Source: an uncultured Dialister sp. (GTDB lineage Bacteria; Bacillota; Negativicutes; Veillonellales; Dialisteraceae). Taken from it: 64,000 nucleotides of DNA. Shown here piece after piece: positions 54,007-61,836 of the stretch. Where the stretch lies: positions 91,078 to 155,077 of the forward strand of contig CAAEVC010000155.1 of assembly GCA_900759415.1 (NCBI GenBank). The letters run 5' to 3'. The position numbers and the translations under genes are program-made. Each line of letters starts with the position of its first letter. Positions within the stretch are counted from its first letter, which is position 1. The notes under the pieces are model-generated. The model was not told the DNA's origin. It ran no database searches and saw nothing but the letters and a program-made list of their open reading frames with translations.

Positions 54007-54590
54007 TGAACGAAAAAGAAGTAGAATCTTTACTGAAAGAAACAAAAGCCATTCTGGAAGGTCATTTTCTCTTAACCAGCGGTCTTCACAGCCCATTGTA
54101 TGTTGAAAAATTCAACGTGCTCCAGCATCCGGAATATACTGAAAGATTATGTCAGGAATTTGCGGATCACTTTAAAGATATGGGAATCGAAACGGTCATC
54201 GGACCGGCTACCGGCGGTATCATCCTTTCTCAGGTAACCGCCCGTCTTCTGGGCGTACGTTCCATTTTCACTGAAAGAGAAAATGGAAAAATGACTCTTC
54301 GCCGCGGTTTTAAAGTTCGTCCCGGAGAAAAGGTATTAATCGTTGAAGATATCGTAACTACCGGCGGATCCATTAAAGAAGTGGTAGATGTGGTTAACGA
54401 AGCAAAAGGAGATATCGTTGGGATTGGACTCTTCGTAGACCGTTCCGGCGGGAAAGCAGATTTTGGTGTACCTCGTGAAAAGGTATATCCGCTGCTGCAC
54501 CTTACCGTTCCTACTTACAAACCGGAAGAATGCCCGCTCTGCAAAGAAGGGGTTCCCATTACAGAACGGGGAAGTCACCATTTAAAATAA
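54003..54590 (+). CDS. pyrE: Orotate phosphoribosyltransferase
   Basis: Joins orotate to PRPP. The protein of 195 residues has the PRPP motif VLIVEDIVTTGGSI and the catalytic loop RENGKMTLRRGF. The C-terminus carries a CPLCKEG tail common in Firmicute PyrE. GPATGGIILSQ marks the orotate site. The gene overlaps pyrF. Downstream, 54668-54700 provides a possible terminator before the IS200 element. Confidence 0.95.
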   Translation: MMNEKEVESLLKETKAILEGHFLLTSGLHSPLYVEKFNVLQHPEYTERLCQEFADHFKDMGIETVIGPATGGIILSQVTARLLGVRSIFTERENGKMTLRRGFKVRPGEKVLIVEDIVTTGGSIKEVVDVVNEAKGDIVGIGLFVDRSGGKADFGVPREKVYPLLHLTVPTYKPEECPLCKEGVPITERGSHHLK

Positions 54591-54644
54591 AATAAATATC
54601 ATAAAATAATTAAAGTAAAAATACCCTCCTTACTGGTTATGATT

Positions 54645-54663
54645 TGACTCCAAAAAGTTAGAC
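54645..54663. repeat. IS3-family-like terminal repeat fragment
   Basis: TGACTCCAAAAAGTTAGAC resembles the TGACCCC-AAAAGTTAGAC-type ends of IS3-family elements. No IS3 transposase or second end is in the window, so it may be a relic or chance. Confidence 0.3.
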
Positions 54664-54667
54664 CTTT

Positions 54668-54700
54668 GTGGCGAGATAAAATTATCTCGTCACTTTTGTT
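54668..54700 (+). terminator. Hairpin after pyrE
   Basis: GTGGCGAGATAA with TTATCTCGTCAC (54668-54679 and 54682-54693, one G-T pair) followed by TTTTGTT. The two-base gap between arms means the loop must open somewhat. Confidence 0.55.
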
Positions 54701-54760
54701 GGTAGAGAACCCCCCCGGTCAGACCGGGGGTTCAGTATAGCTTTAGCGATAAGTCTTTAA

Positions 54761-54839
54761 AGGTTTTATCAAAACCTCCTTAAAAGTACAATATAAATGC
54801 GGCCTGTCAACTGCATGAATGTACTAATAAGGAGGTTTT
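54761..54839 (+). promoter_or_regulatory. Leader hairpin hiding the tnpA ribosome-binding site
   Basis: AAAACCTCCTTA (54771-54782) is an exact complement of TAAGGAGGTTTT (54828-54839), which holds the tnpA Shine-Dalgarno; inner AGTAC/GTACT extends the stem. The upstream AGGTTTT (54761-54767) can instead pair with AAAACCT (54771-54777), giving a competing small hairpin. Confidence 0.8.
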
Positions 54840-54843
54840 TAAT

Positions 54844-55311
54844 ATGGTTAAAATATCAGATATTCATAGTCTATCACACACAAAATGGGAATGTAAATAT
54901 CATATTGTGTTTGCACCTAAATATCGCAGGAAAGTATTTTATGATGAAAAGCGTTATAAAATAGGGAAAATATTGAGAGAGTTATGTAGCTGGAAAGGTG
55001 TAAATTTACTTAATGCGGAGGCATGTCCAGATCATATACACATATTAGTCGAAATTCCACCAAAGATGAGTATCTCAGGATTTATGGGATTCTTAAAAGG
55101 TAAGAGTAGCTTGATGATATAAGAAAAATGGGGGAATATGAAATATAAATATAGAAACCGGCAATTTTGGTGTAGAGGGTATTATGTAAGCACTGTAGGT
55201 AAGAACGAGAAGATGATATCGGCGTATATTACAAATCAATTAAAAGAGGACGAGGAGAGCGAACAATTGACCTTAGATTTAGGGAACCCGTTTACGGGTA
55301 ACCGGAAATAA
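54844..55311 (+). pseudogene. tnpA: IS200 transposase TnpA with in-frame stop
   Basis: HUH (Y1) transposase frame of 155 codons interrupted by TAA at 55120-55122. Before the stop are SLSHTKWECKYHIVFAPKYRRK and the metal-binding HUH motif CPDHIHILVEIPP. After it the frame continues as EKWGNMKYKYRNRQFWCRGYY, with the catalytic tyrosine expected in RGYYVSTVGKN, to a normal stop at 55309-55311. A single base change (probably TAT or TTT to TAA) explains the break. The truncated 92-residue product would lack the nucleophile, so the copy should be inactive on its own unless the stop is read through or is a sequence error. Confidence 0.85.
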
Positions 55312-55490
55312 TAGATGCGAGTGACAGGTCGCATGCGCGGGTACACGCCGCAAGCAGTATAGGCCCTTTGGGCCGCAAATGAAGAACCACCAGCTAAGCT
55401 GGTGGGTTTCTTCTTTCTTATCAATGCTGATAAAAAAGGGATTTTTTATTGAAAAATATCTTTAAATATGCAGGGTTTCTTTAACTGTGA

Positions 55491-56546
55491 TCAATCTGTC
55501 AGTTCTCTCATTAAATTATGGACAGTGGTAATTCTATCAATTTTCCATGCATTGGTGCCACAAAATATGAGCCCCTGATCAACATCACCTTTAACTGCAC
55601 GGATCAGAGCCTGAGTAATACAGTAAGGGGTGGTTCTGGGATCACAGGTTTTTAAGCAATGGAAACAATTGGTGACAGGTATTCTTCCCTTTCGGATTGA
55701 TGAAACAAAATGATTGAGAAGGGCACGACCAGGCATGTGAACCGGACTCCGGATGAGAGTGATGTCTTTCTCTTTTGCTTTTATGTACATTTCTTTAAAA
55801 GCATTAGCGGCATCACATTCTTTAGTTGCAACAAAACGGGTGGCCATCTGTACGCCAGAGAGCCCCAGGGAAAGGTAGTGCTCTATATCTCCTTTATTGA
55901 AAATTCCGCCACCAAATATGACGGGTATTTTCTTCTGAAATTTTTCCTCAAACTCTTTAACAATAGAAAGGATCTCCCTTATTTCTTTTTCATAACCATC
56001 ATTCTTATGAAATTTTATTTCTTCTCTGGTGTATCCTAAATGTCCTCCTGCTTTAGGACCTTCTATGACTATCAGATCAGCGGTCCTGCTGTGGTGTTTT
56101 TCCCAGAGTTTCAAAATTACCCGGGCCGCTTTTGACGAACCGATAATAGGTGCAATTTTAGTGTCAGTACCCTCAACACAGGAGGGGAGGTCAGCAGGAA
56201 GGCCAGCACCGGAAAAAATAATAGATGCACCATTCAGAGCAGCTGTACGGGCATAATCTTCATAATTCTGACCACGCCACATGATGTTGACCCCAATGAT
56301 TCCGTTATCAGAAATCTCTTTAGCCTGACGGATATGCTTCTTCAACGCACGTATGTTGGCTTCTATTGTATTTGTTCGGAAATCTGGTTCGTTGAAACCG
56401 ATCTGAGCTGCTGAAATTACACCAATTCCGCCTTCTTTTGCAACGGCACCGGCAAGTCCGGAAAGGCTGACGCCGATTCCCATACCTCCCTGTATGATTG
56501 GAATGTCAGCAGTTAATTTTCCGATATGAAGTTTCGGTAATTTCAT
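55491..56546 (-). CDS. Nitronate monooxygenase/FabK-like FMN flavoprotein
   Basis: TIM-barrel flavoprotein of 351 residues in the 2-nitropropane dioxygenase/FabK superfamily: PIIQGGMGIGVS at the start, the catalytic-type His in EGPKAGGHLGY, FGGGIFNKGD and GVQMATRFVATKECDA. A cysteine cluster CFHCLKTCDPRTTPYC near residue 305 is a feature of a Firmicute subgroup. FabK members are enoyl-ACP reductases; this copy faces away from a fatty acid cluster that lacks an enoyl reductase, so that role is possible, but its length and Cys cluster fit the nitronate monooxygenase-annotated group better. A weak GAGG-type site (AGGTGA) precedes the ATG. Confidence 0.78.
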   Translation of the reverse strand: MKLPKLHIGKLTADIPIIQGGMGIGVSLSGLAGAVAKEGGIGVISAAQIGFNEPDFRTNTIEANIRALKKHIRQAKEISDNGIIGVNIMWRGQNYEDYARTAALNGASIIFSGAGLPADLPSCVEGTDTKIAPIIGSSKAARVILKLWEKHHSRTADLIVIEGPKAGGHLGYTREEIKFHKNDGYEKEIREILSIVKEFEEKFQKKIPVIFGGGIFNKGDIEHYLSLGLSGVQMATRFVATKECDAANAFKEMYIKAKEKDITLIRSPVHMPGRALLNHFVSSIRKGRIPVTNCFHCLKTCDPRTTPYCITQALIRAVKGDVDQGLIFCGTNAWKIDRITTVHNLMRELTD

Positions 56547-56596
56547 TTTATCACCTCATGAAACATACAAATTATTAATTATGTTAGAAAATAAAA

Positions 56597-56615
56597 ATCG
56601 TATAATATATACGAT
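56597..56615. repeat. 19-bp palindrome between the flavoprotein gene and fapR
   Basis: ATCGTATA-ATA-TATACGAT, a perfect inverted repeat, 50 bases upstream of the flavoprotein start and overlapping its likely promoter (TATA-rich on the minus strand). An operator is likely. It does not look like the Bacillus FapR box. The rest of 56547-56836 is AT-rich and shows only the fapR promoter. Confidence 0.75.
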
Positions 56616-56797
56616 ATTGATTGAATCTTATACTATTTTTTTATGAAAGTCAATGATAATTTGAGTATATGAAAAGTAATATAATTATACATTAAAAAAT
56701 AAAACGTTTAATTAAAACAGCGAGAAAAGAGATGTTAAATGAATTAAGAGCATTTAGTGAAGTGTTCCTGCAGGCCGTTGTTCTTTGATGCACTAAT

Positions 56798-56816
56798 TTG
56801 ACAATTGTGGTATAGT
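56798..56816 (+). promoter_or_regulatory. Promoter of fapR-plsX-fab operon
   Basis: Extended -10 TGGTATAGT (56808-56816), with TTGACA (56798-56803) only seven bases before the hexamer, the same odd spacing as at pyrF. A leader of about 14 bases carries AGGTG. Confidence 0.55.
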
Positions 56817-56836
56817 ATTATCATCAGGTGATAAAG

Positions 56837-57400
56837 ATGACAGAAAATTTCAAAATGGATAAGCATGAACGACGAGAACAGATAAGACATCTGCTTCGTC
56901 AAAACCCATGCCTGACGGACAGAGATCTTGCTGAACGTTTTTCTGTTTCTATGCCCACTATTCGATTAGACCGACAAACTCTGGGAATACCACAAATGAG
57001 AGAACGGATGGAACATCTGGTAGTTTTGCATCCCTCTGAATCAAAAGAGGGCGTACGAGTTCTTGATGTTGATATAGGTCGTAAAGGCGTAGGGCTCTTC
57101 AAGACGACAGAAGATATGATTGATAATGCAGGCATGGTATCAGCAGAAAAGCTATATGGTGCAGCCGCAAAGTTCGCAGAGTCTCTGGCAGGTGTAGCCT
57201 TTGCGTCTACTCAGGTAGGAAATATCAAATATAAAGTACCGATAAAGCCAGGTACAGTTTTGATCATTAAAGGGCGTATCGTGCTGATGCGAGGAAATAA
57301 AAAGTATATTTATGTAAGCCTTTTTGCTGGTGATGAAGAAGTTTACAGAGCAAAATTCATTATGGAAGTTTTAAAACAGATGGAGGAGTCCCATGGATAA
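56837..57400 (+). CDS. fapR: Fatty acid biosynthesis transcription regulator FapR
   Basis: Repressor of fatty acid and phospholipid genes in Firmicutes, released by malonyl-CoA/ACP. The protein of 187 residues has an N-terminal DeoR-like helix-turn-helix (ERREQIRHLLRQNPCLTDRD, then FSVSMPTIRLDRQTLGIP) and a C-terminal hotdog effector domain. ATG 56837 follows AGGTG; the upstream GTG at 56828 is part of the binding site. It overlaps plsX by eight bases. As first gene it should regulate its own operon. Confidence 0.93.
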   Translation: MTENFKMDKHERREQIRHLLRQNPCLTDRDLAERFSVSMPTIRLDRQTLGIPQMRERMEHLVVLHPSESKEGVRVLDVDIGRKGVGLFKTTEDMIDNAGMVSAEKLYGAAAKFAESLAGVAFASTQVGNIKYKVPIKPGTVLIIKGRIVLMRGNKKYIYVSLFAGDEEVYRAKFIMEVLKQMEESHG

Positions 57401-58433
57401 AATATCAGTTGATGCTATGGGCGGTGATTTTGCGCCATTAGAAATTGTTCTGGGGGCAATTCAGGCGGTTAGAGAGTATAAAATCCCTGTAGTCCTTGTA
57501 GGGGATAATGATCAGATTTTGAAAATCTTGCAGGATCATCATGAAGATAATAATCCTTTAATAGAGATTCATCATGCGTCTGAGGTTATTGAAATGGGTG
57601 AACACCCTGGAATGGCATATCGAAAGAAAAAAGATGCCTCTATATCTGTAGCCGCAAGACTGGTAAGAAATGGTGAATGCGGTGCACTTGTTGCACCGGG
57701 TTCTACTGGAGCTGCAGTCACTGCCGGTCTTCTTGGTATCGGAAGAATTAAAGGTATTGAACGTCCTGCCATCCTTACACCTATACCGAATGAAAAAGGA
57801 GGATATACGTATCTGATCGATTCTGGGGCCAGTGCACAACCCAAAGCAGAAACTTATATTCAGAATGCTCTTTTAGGATATGTGTACGCTTCCAAGGTGG
57901 CTGGAATTGCTTCACCGAAGATTGGACTTTTAAATATTGGTGAGGAAAGTGTCAAGGGAAGTCCGTTGGTTGCAGAGGCATATGAAGCTTTGAGCCGGCA
58001 GAAAGTAATTCCTTTTGCAGGAAATGCAGAAGGACGGGATGTAATGACTGGTGAATTTGACGTTATTGTAACGGATGGATTTACTGGTAATGTAGTATTG
58101 AAGTTTGGAGAAGGCGCAGGGAAATTAATTGCCTCTCTTCTGAAAGATGCAGTTATGAAGGGTGGTCTTCGTGCTAAATTAGGCGGTCTTTTATTAAGGC
58201 CGGCCCTGAAGAAGTATATGGCAAAGAGACTGGATTATGCTGAATATGGTGGGGCACCATTACTGGGTATACAAGGAGCACTACTGATTTGTCATGGGGC
58301 TTCTAAAGCGAAGGCCATTAAAAATGCAATTCACATGGCAAGTGATGTGTGCCGTGAACATATCGATGAAATCATCGTTGACATGCTTGCCAAAATGAAA
58401 GAAAAAGAATGTAAACCGGAAAGAGCGGAATAG
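57393..58433 (+). CDS. plsX: Phosphate acyltransferase PlsX
   Basis: Converts acyl-ACP to acyl-phosphate for phospholipid synthesis (PlsX/Y route). The protein of 346 residues begins ISVDAMGGDFAPLEIV. Further family marks are EHPGMAYRKKKDASI, APGSTGAAVTAGLL, IGEESVKGSPLV and TDGFTGNVVLK. Its start lies inside the fapR end after a GGAGG. fapR-plsX-fabH is the standard Firmicute order, except that fabH is carried here in the same run. Confidence 0.96.
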   Translation: MDKISVDAMGGDFAPLEIVLGAIQAVREYKIPVVLVGDNDQILKILQDHHEDNNPLIEIHHASEVIEMGEHPGMAYRKKKDASISVAARLVRNGECGALVAPGSTGAAVTAGLLGIGRIKGIERPAILTPIPNEKGGYTYLIDSGASAQPKAETYIQNALLGYVYASKVAGIASPKIGLLNIGEESVKGSPLVAEAYEALSRQKVIPFAGNAEGRDVMTGEFDVIVTDGFTGNVVLKFGEGAGKLIASLLKDAVMKGGLRAKLGGLLLRPALKKYMAKRLDYAEYGGAPLLGIQGALLICHGASKAKAIKNAIHMASDVCREHIDEIIVDMLAKMKEKECKPERAE

Positions 58434-58517
58434 ATTTGCTGCAACTCTGTTCTTTTTTGCGATGGAACAGCAGGGCAATCTTCTTTTCTGTTCCTTTCAG
58501 AGAAAGGACTTCTAGAT

Positions 58518-59510
58518 ATGAATGATAAACGCTTTGCCGGTATTTTAGGCACAGGCCATTATGCACCAAAAAAGATATTGACCAATGCAGATTTGGAAAA
58601 AATGGTAGATACTTCGGATGAATGGATCCGTACAAGAACGGGTATTGAAACACGACATATAGCTGCCCAGTCAGAGAATACGTCTGATCTTGCTGTCAAT
58701 GCAGCCAGACAGGCTCTGGAAGCTGCACATTTAACGCCGGAAGATATCGATTTTATTATGGTGGCCACTGCTTCTCCGGATTATGTTGTGCCATCTACCG
58801 CATGTATGGTACAGGATAAACTGGGATGTACTCATGCAGGGGCGATGGATATCTCTGCCGGTTGTTCCGGCTATATTTATGCTGTCGCTACAGCTTCCAA
58901 TATGGTTAAGGCTGGTATGTATAAGCATGTATTAATTGTTGGTGCAGAAATTCTGTCCAGAGTAGTCAATTGGCAGGATCGTTCCACCTGTGTTCTTTTT
59001 GGTGATGGGGCAGGTGCTGCAGTTATTGGGGAAGTAGAAGATGGATATGGGCTTTTGGCATCTGACCTTGGATCAGATGGAAGTCTGGGAAAGATTCTGG
59101 ATATCCCTGCCAGTGGTGTTGCTGAACCGGTAACACACCGAGCTATTGATTCCGGCCGTATTTATGTACACATGGAAGGTCCGGAGGTTTTTAAAGCTGC
59201 TGTACGTCATATGGGCGCTACTACACTTAAAACACTGGAAATGGCCGGGATTAATAAGGAAGAGATCAATATGTTTATTGCCCATCAGGCAAATAATCGT
59301 ATTATTCAGGCTATTGCAAAGAGATTGCAGCTTCCCGAAGATAGAATGTGGGTTAATGTAAATCGCTTCGGAAATACATCGGCAGCTTCTGTTGGTATTG
59401 CTTTGGATGAAGCAGTACGTGCAGGCCGCGTGAAACATGGAGATGTTGTGGTACTCAGCGGATTTGGCGCAGGTCTGACCTGGGGCTGTGATGTAATGAG
59501 ATGGATGTAA
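58518..59510 (+). CDS. fabH: Beta-ketoacyl-ACP synthase III
   Basis: Initiates fatty acid elongation from acyl-CoA and malonyl-ACP. The protein of 330 residues has the catalytic triad: Cys in DISAGCSGYIYA, His in FIAHQANNRI and Asn in RFGNTSAASV. It starts LGTGHYAPKKILTN. AAAGGA lies upstream. It is 84 bases after plsX and 50 before fabD, without a terminator. Confidence 0.96.
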   Translation: MNDKRFAGILGTGHYAPKKILTNADLEKMVDTSDEWIRTRTGIETRHIAAQSENTSDLAVNAARQALEAAHLTPEDIDFIMVATASPDYVVPSTACMVQDKLGCTHAGAMDISAGCSGYIYAVATASNMVKAGMYKHVLIVGAEILSRVVNWQDRSTCVLFGDGAGAAVIGEVEDGYGLLASDLGSDGSLGKILDIPASGVAEPVTHRAIDSGRIYVHMEGPEVFKAAVRHMGATTLKTLEMAGINKEEINMFIAHQANNRIIQAIAKRLQLPEDRMWVNVNRFGNTSAASVGIALDEAVRAGRVKHGDVVVLSGFGAGLTWGCDVMRWM

Positions 59511-59560
59511 ACCTTACATATATCAGTTAAGATTCTGAATTTATTTCATGAGGTGATTGT

Positions 59561-60499
59561 ATGAAACTTGCATTTTTATTCCCTGGACAGGGATCTCAGA
59601 AGGTGGGTATGGTCCACTCTCTGTATGAAAAATATGATTCTGTAAAGAGACTGGTTCATGAAGCAGATGAAACACTTGGATTCTCTATTTCTAAAATGAT
59701 GTTTGAAGGTCCAGATTCAGAACTTATGAAGACCGAATTCACTCAGCCTGCTATTTTAACGGCCAGTGTTGCTGCCTGGACTGTTTTAAGGGAGTATGGC
59801 ATAGAAGCTGATGTGGCGGCTGGACATAGTCTTGGTGAATATTCTGCATTAGTAGCAGCAGGTGCTGTTTCTTTCTCTGATGCAGTGAAAACTGTACATC
59901 TCCGTGGACGTTTTATGCAGGAAGCTGTTCCGCTTGGTGAAGGGGGGATGGCTGCGGTTATTGGACTGACTCCGGAAAAAATTGTAGAAATTTGTGAAAT
60001 GGTTTCAAAGGCAGAAGGTCCTGTACAGGCAGTTAACTTTAACTGCCCTGGTCAGGTTGTTATCGCTGGGGAAACCAGAGCTGTAGAAAAGGCCTGTGAA
60101 GAACTTAAGTCTTCTGGGGCACGACGCGCAATTATGCTTAAAGTCAGTGCTCCTTTCCATTCAACTCTTATGGAACCGGCAGCAGCAAGACTGAAAGAGG
60201 TGCTGGATTCTATTGTTATTAATGATACCCGTATTCCGGTTGTTGCCAATGTGAATGCAAAGGAAGAAACAAAAGCGGAAGATATTAGAAGAAATCTGGT
60301 GGATCAGGCAGCTCATCCAGTACATTGGGAAGAATCTGTTCGTAATATGATTGCTAATGGAGTCGATTGTGCTGTAGAAGTAGGTCCTGGTACAGTCCTT
60401 TCTGGATTCATGAGAAAAATTGACCGTTCTATTACCTGCTTCCACGCAGAAGATGTCGCTACTATTGATGAAACGGTGGCTGCACTGAAGGGAGAATAA
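59561..60499 (+). CDS. fabD: Malonyl-CoA:ACP transacylase
   Basis: Loads malonate onto ACP. The protein of 312 residues begins [13 protein letters not shown] and has the nucleophile elbow [16 protein letters not shown]. His is in SAPFHSTLM and the C-terminal Gln/Arg region follows family order. GAGGTGA precedes the ATG. fabG starts two bases after its stop. Confidence 0.96.
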   Translation: MKLAFLFPGQGSQKVGMVHSLYEKYDSVKRLVHEADETLGFSISKMMFEGPDSELMKTEFTQPAILTASVAAWTVLREYGIEADVAAGHSLGEYSALVAAGAVSFSDAVKTVHLRGRFMQEAVPLGEGGMAAVIGLTPEKIVEICEMVSKAEGPVQAVNFNCPGQVVIAGETRAVEKACEELKSSGARRAIMLKVSAPFHSTLMEPAAARLKEVLDSIVINDTRIPVVANVNAKEETKAEDIRRNLVDQAAHPVHWEESVRNMIANGVDCAVEVGPGTVLSGFMRKIDRSITCFHAEDVATIDETVAALKGE

Positions 60500-60501
60500 T
60501 T

Positions 60502-61245
60502 ATGGGAAACTTTGAGAAAACGGCGCTGGTTACTGGTGCATCCCGTGGTATTGGCAAAGCTATCGCTTTGGCTCTAGCTGCCAAAGGATTTGCTGTCGCT
60601 GTAAATTATGCTGGAAGTCATGACGCTGCCGAAGCAGTAAAGACTGAAATTGAGCAGAATGGCGGACATGCTTTTCTCGTGCAGGGAGATGTATCTAAAT
60701 CGGATGATGTAGAACGTATCTTCAAAGAAATTAAAGAAAAGTTTGGTACTCTGGATGTTCTTGTTAATAATGCAGGGATTAATAGAGATGCTCTTTTGAT
60801 TCGTATGTCTGAAGAACATTGGGATGACGTTATTGCAACCGACCTTAAAAGTGATTTTCTGACTACCAAAGCAGCAGCTTTACTTATGATGAAGAAACGA
60901 AAGGGGTCTATCATTAATATTTCTTCTGTTGTTGGTATTATGGGAAATATTGGACAGGCAAACTATGCGGCTGCTAAGGCGGGTGTTATTGGTCTTACCA
61001 AGTCCTGTGCAAAGGAGCTGGCTGGCAGAAATATCCGGGTCAATGTAGTGGCACCAGGATTTATTGAAACCGCAATGACAGATGGAATTCCAGAAAAGAT
61101 TAGAGAGAAAATGATTGCATCTATTCCAATGGGAAGAATGGGACAGCCAGAAGATATCGCAAGTGCGGTATGCTTCCTTGCGTCTGATGATTCCAGCTAT
61201 ATCACTGGACAGGTATTAGTAGTAGATGGCGGACTTGTTATGTAG
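60502..61245 (+). CDS. fabG: 3-oxoacyl-ACP reductase
   Basis: NADPH-dependent SDR reducing the beta-keto group. The protein of 247 residues has [30 protein letters not shown], the catalytic Ser in [11 protein letters not shown], and YxxxK in [12 protein letters not shown]. The C-terminus [14 protein letters not shown] is typical. A separate promoter for acpP lies in the 173-base gap that follows. Confidence 0.96.
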   Translation: MGNFEKTALVTGASRGIGKAIALALAAKGFAVAVNYAGSHDAAEAVKTEIEQNGGHAFLVQGDVSKSDDVERIFKEIKEKFGTLDVLVNNAGINRDALLIRMSEEHWDDVIATDLKSDFLTTKAAALLMMKKRKGSIINISSVVGIMGNIGQANYAAAKAGVIGLTKSCAKELAGRNIRVNVVAPGFIETAMTDGIPEKIREKMIASIPMGRMGQPEDIASAVCFLASDDSSYITGQVLVVDGGLVM

Positions 61246-61349
61246 TGTTCCGTTGAAGCATCATGAGTTATCTGTCCGGAGTTTTTTACCAGCCAATAAT
61301 CTGAAATTTCAGATTTTATGGTAATAGTAATGAAAATTTTGGAAAACAG

Positions 61350-61378
61350 GTGACAAGCTTCTTCAGTTGTAATATAAT
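61350..61378 (+). promoter_or_regulatory. Promoter of acpP
   Basis: GTGACA (61350-61355), 17-base spacer, TATAAT (61373-61378). It gives acpP its own supply of transcript inside the fab cluster. Confidence 0.7.
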
Positions 61379-61418
61379 CTAAACGGTACAATTTCCTATG
61401 AAAGGTGGTGAAACCATA

Positions 61419-61652
61419 ATGAGCACTTTTGACAGAGTAAAGAAAATCGTTGTTGATCAGCTGGGGGTTAACGAAGCTGATGTTACTATCGATTCTACTT
61501 TTATTGACGACCTGGGCGCTGATTCCCTCGATATTGTTGAACTGATCATGGCATTTGAAGAAGAATTCGACATCGAAATTCCGGATGATGCTGCTGAAAA
61601 GATTAAGACAGTAAAGAATGCTGTTGATTACATCGATAGCCAGATTCAGTAA
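61419..61652 (+). CDS. acpP: Acyl carrier protein
   Basis: Acidic four-helix carrier of 77 residues. The phosphopantetheine serine is in [23 protein letters not shown] 61419 follows AAAGGTGGTG; the frame extends to an ATG at 61398 with no binding site. It has its own promoter and is followed by hairpins before fabF, consistent with higher expression than its neighbours. Confidence 0.97.
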   Translation: MSTFDRVKKIVVDQLGVNEADVTIDSTFIDDLGADSLDIVELIMAFEEEFDIEIPDDAAEKIKTVKNAVDYIDSQIQ

Positions 61653-61722
61653 TCAAAGATTGTCACAGTCATAATGGAGCCGGGGAAGTATTTCCCCGGC
61701 AAACCAATATGATGAGGAAAAT

Positions 61723-61775
61723 ACCTCAAAAAAACAGATCACAGTATTCTTGTTGTCCGTTTTTTTGAGGTCTTC
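61723..61775 (+). terminator. Hairpin with A/T-tract stem between acpP and fabF
   Basis: ACCTCAAAAAAAC (61723-61735) pairs perfectly with GTTTTTTTGAGGT (61759-61771). The T run lies inside the stem and TCTTCTCCTTT follows. It is probably a partial terminator lowering fabF and rnc relative to acpP. A GC-rich hairpin, GCCGGGGAA/TTCCCCGGC, precedes it at 61679-61700. Confidence 0.55.
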
Positions 61776-61836
61776 TCCTTTAATGAATAGATAAAATTTA
61801 GAAAATTCTCAAATTATAACAGTGAGGTGCCCCTTA

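Larger units (their letters stand above)
54707..55410 (+). mobile_element. IS200/IS605-family element (IS200 type, tnpA only)
   Basis: The element is bounded by subterminal hairpins. On the left, a C-rich stem (54707-54719 with 54723-54733); on the right, a stem built on CCACCAGC/GCTGGTGG with loop TAA (55387-55405). It encodes one TnpA and no TnpB. It has no terminal inverted repeats, as expected for single-strand HUH transposition. Exact ends cannot be fixed without an empty-site comparison. Confidence 0.8.
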
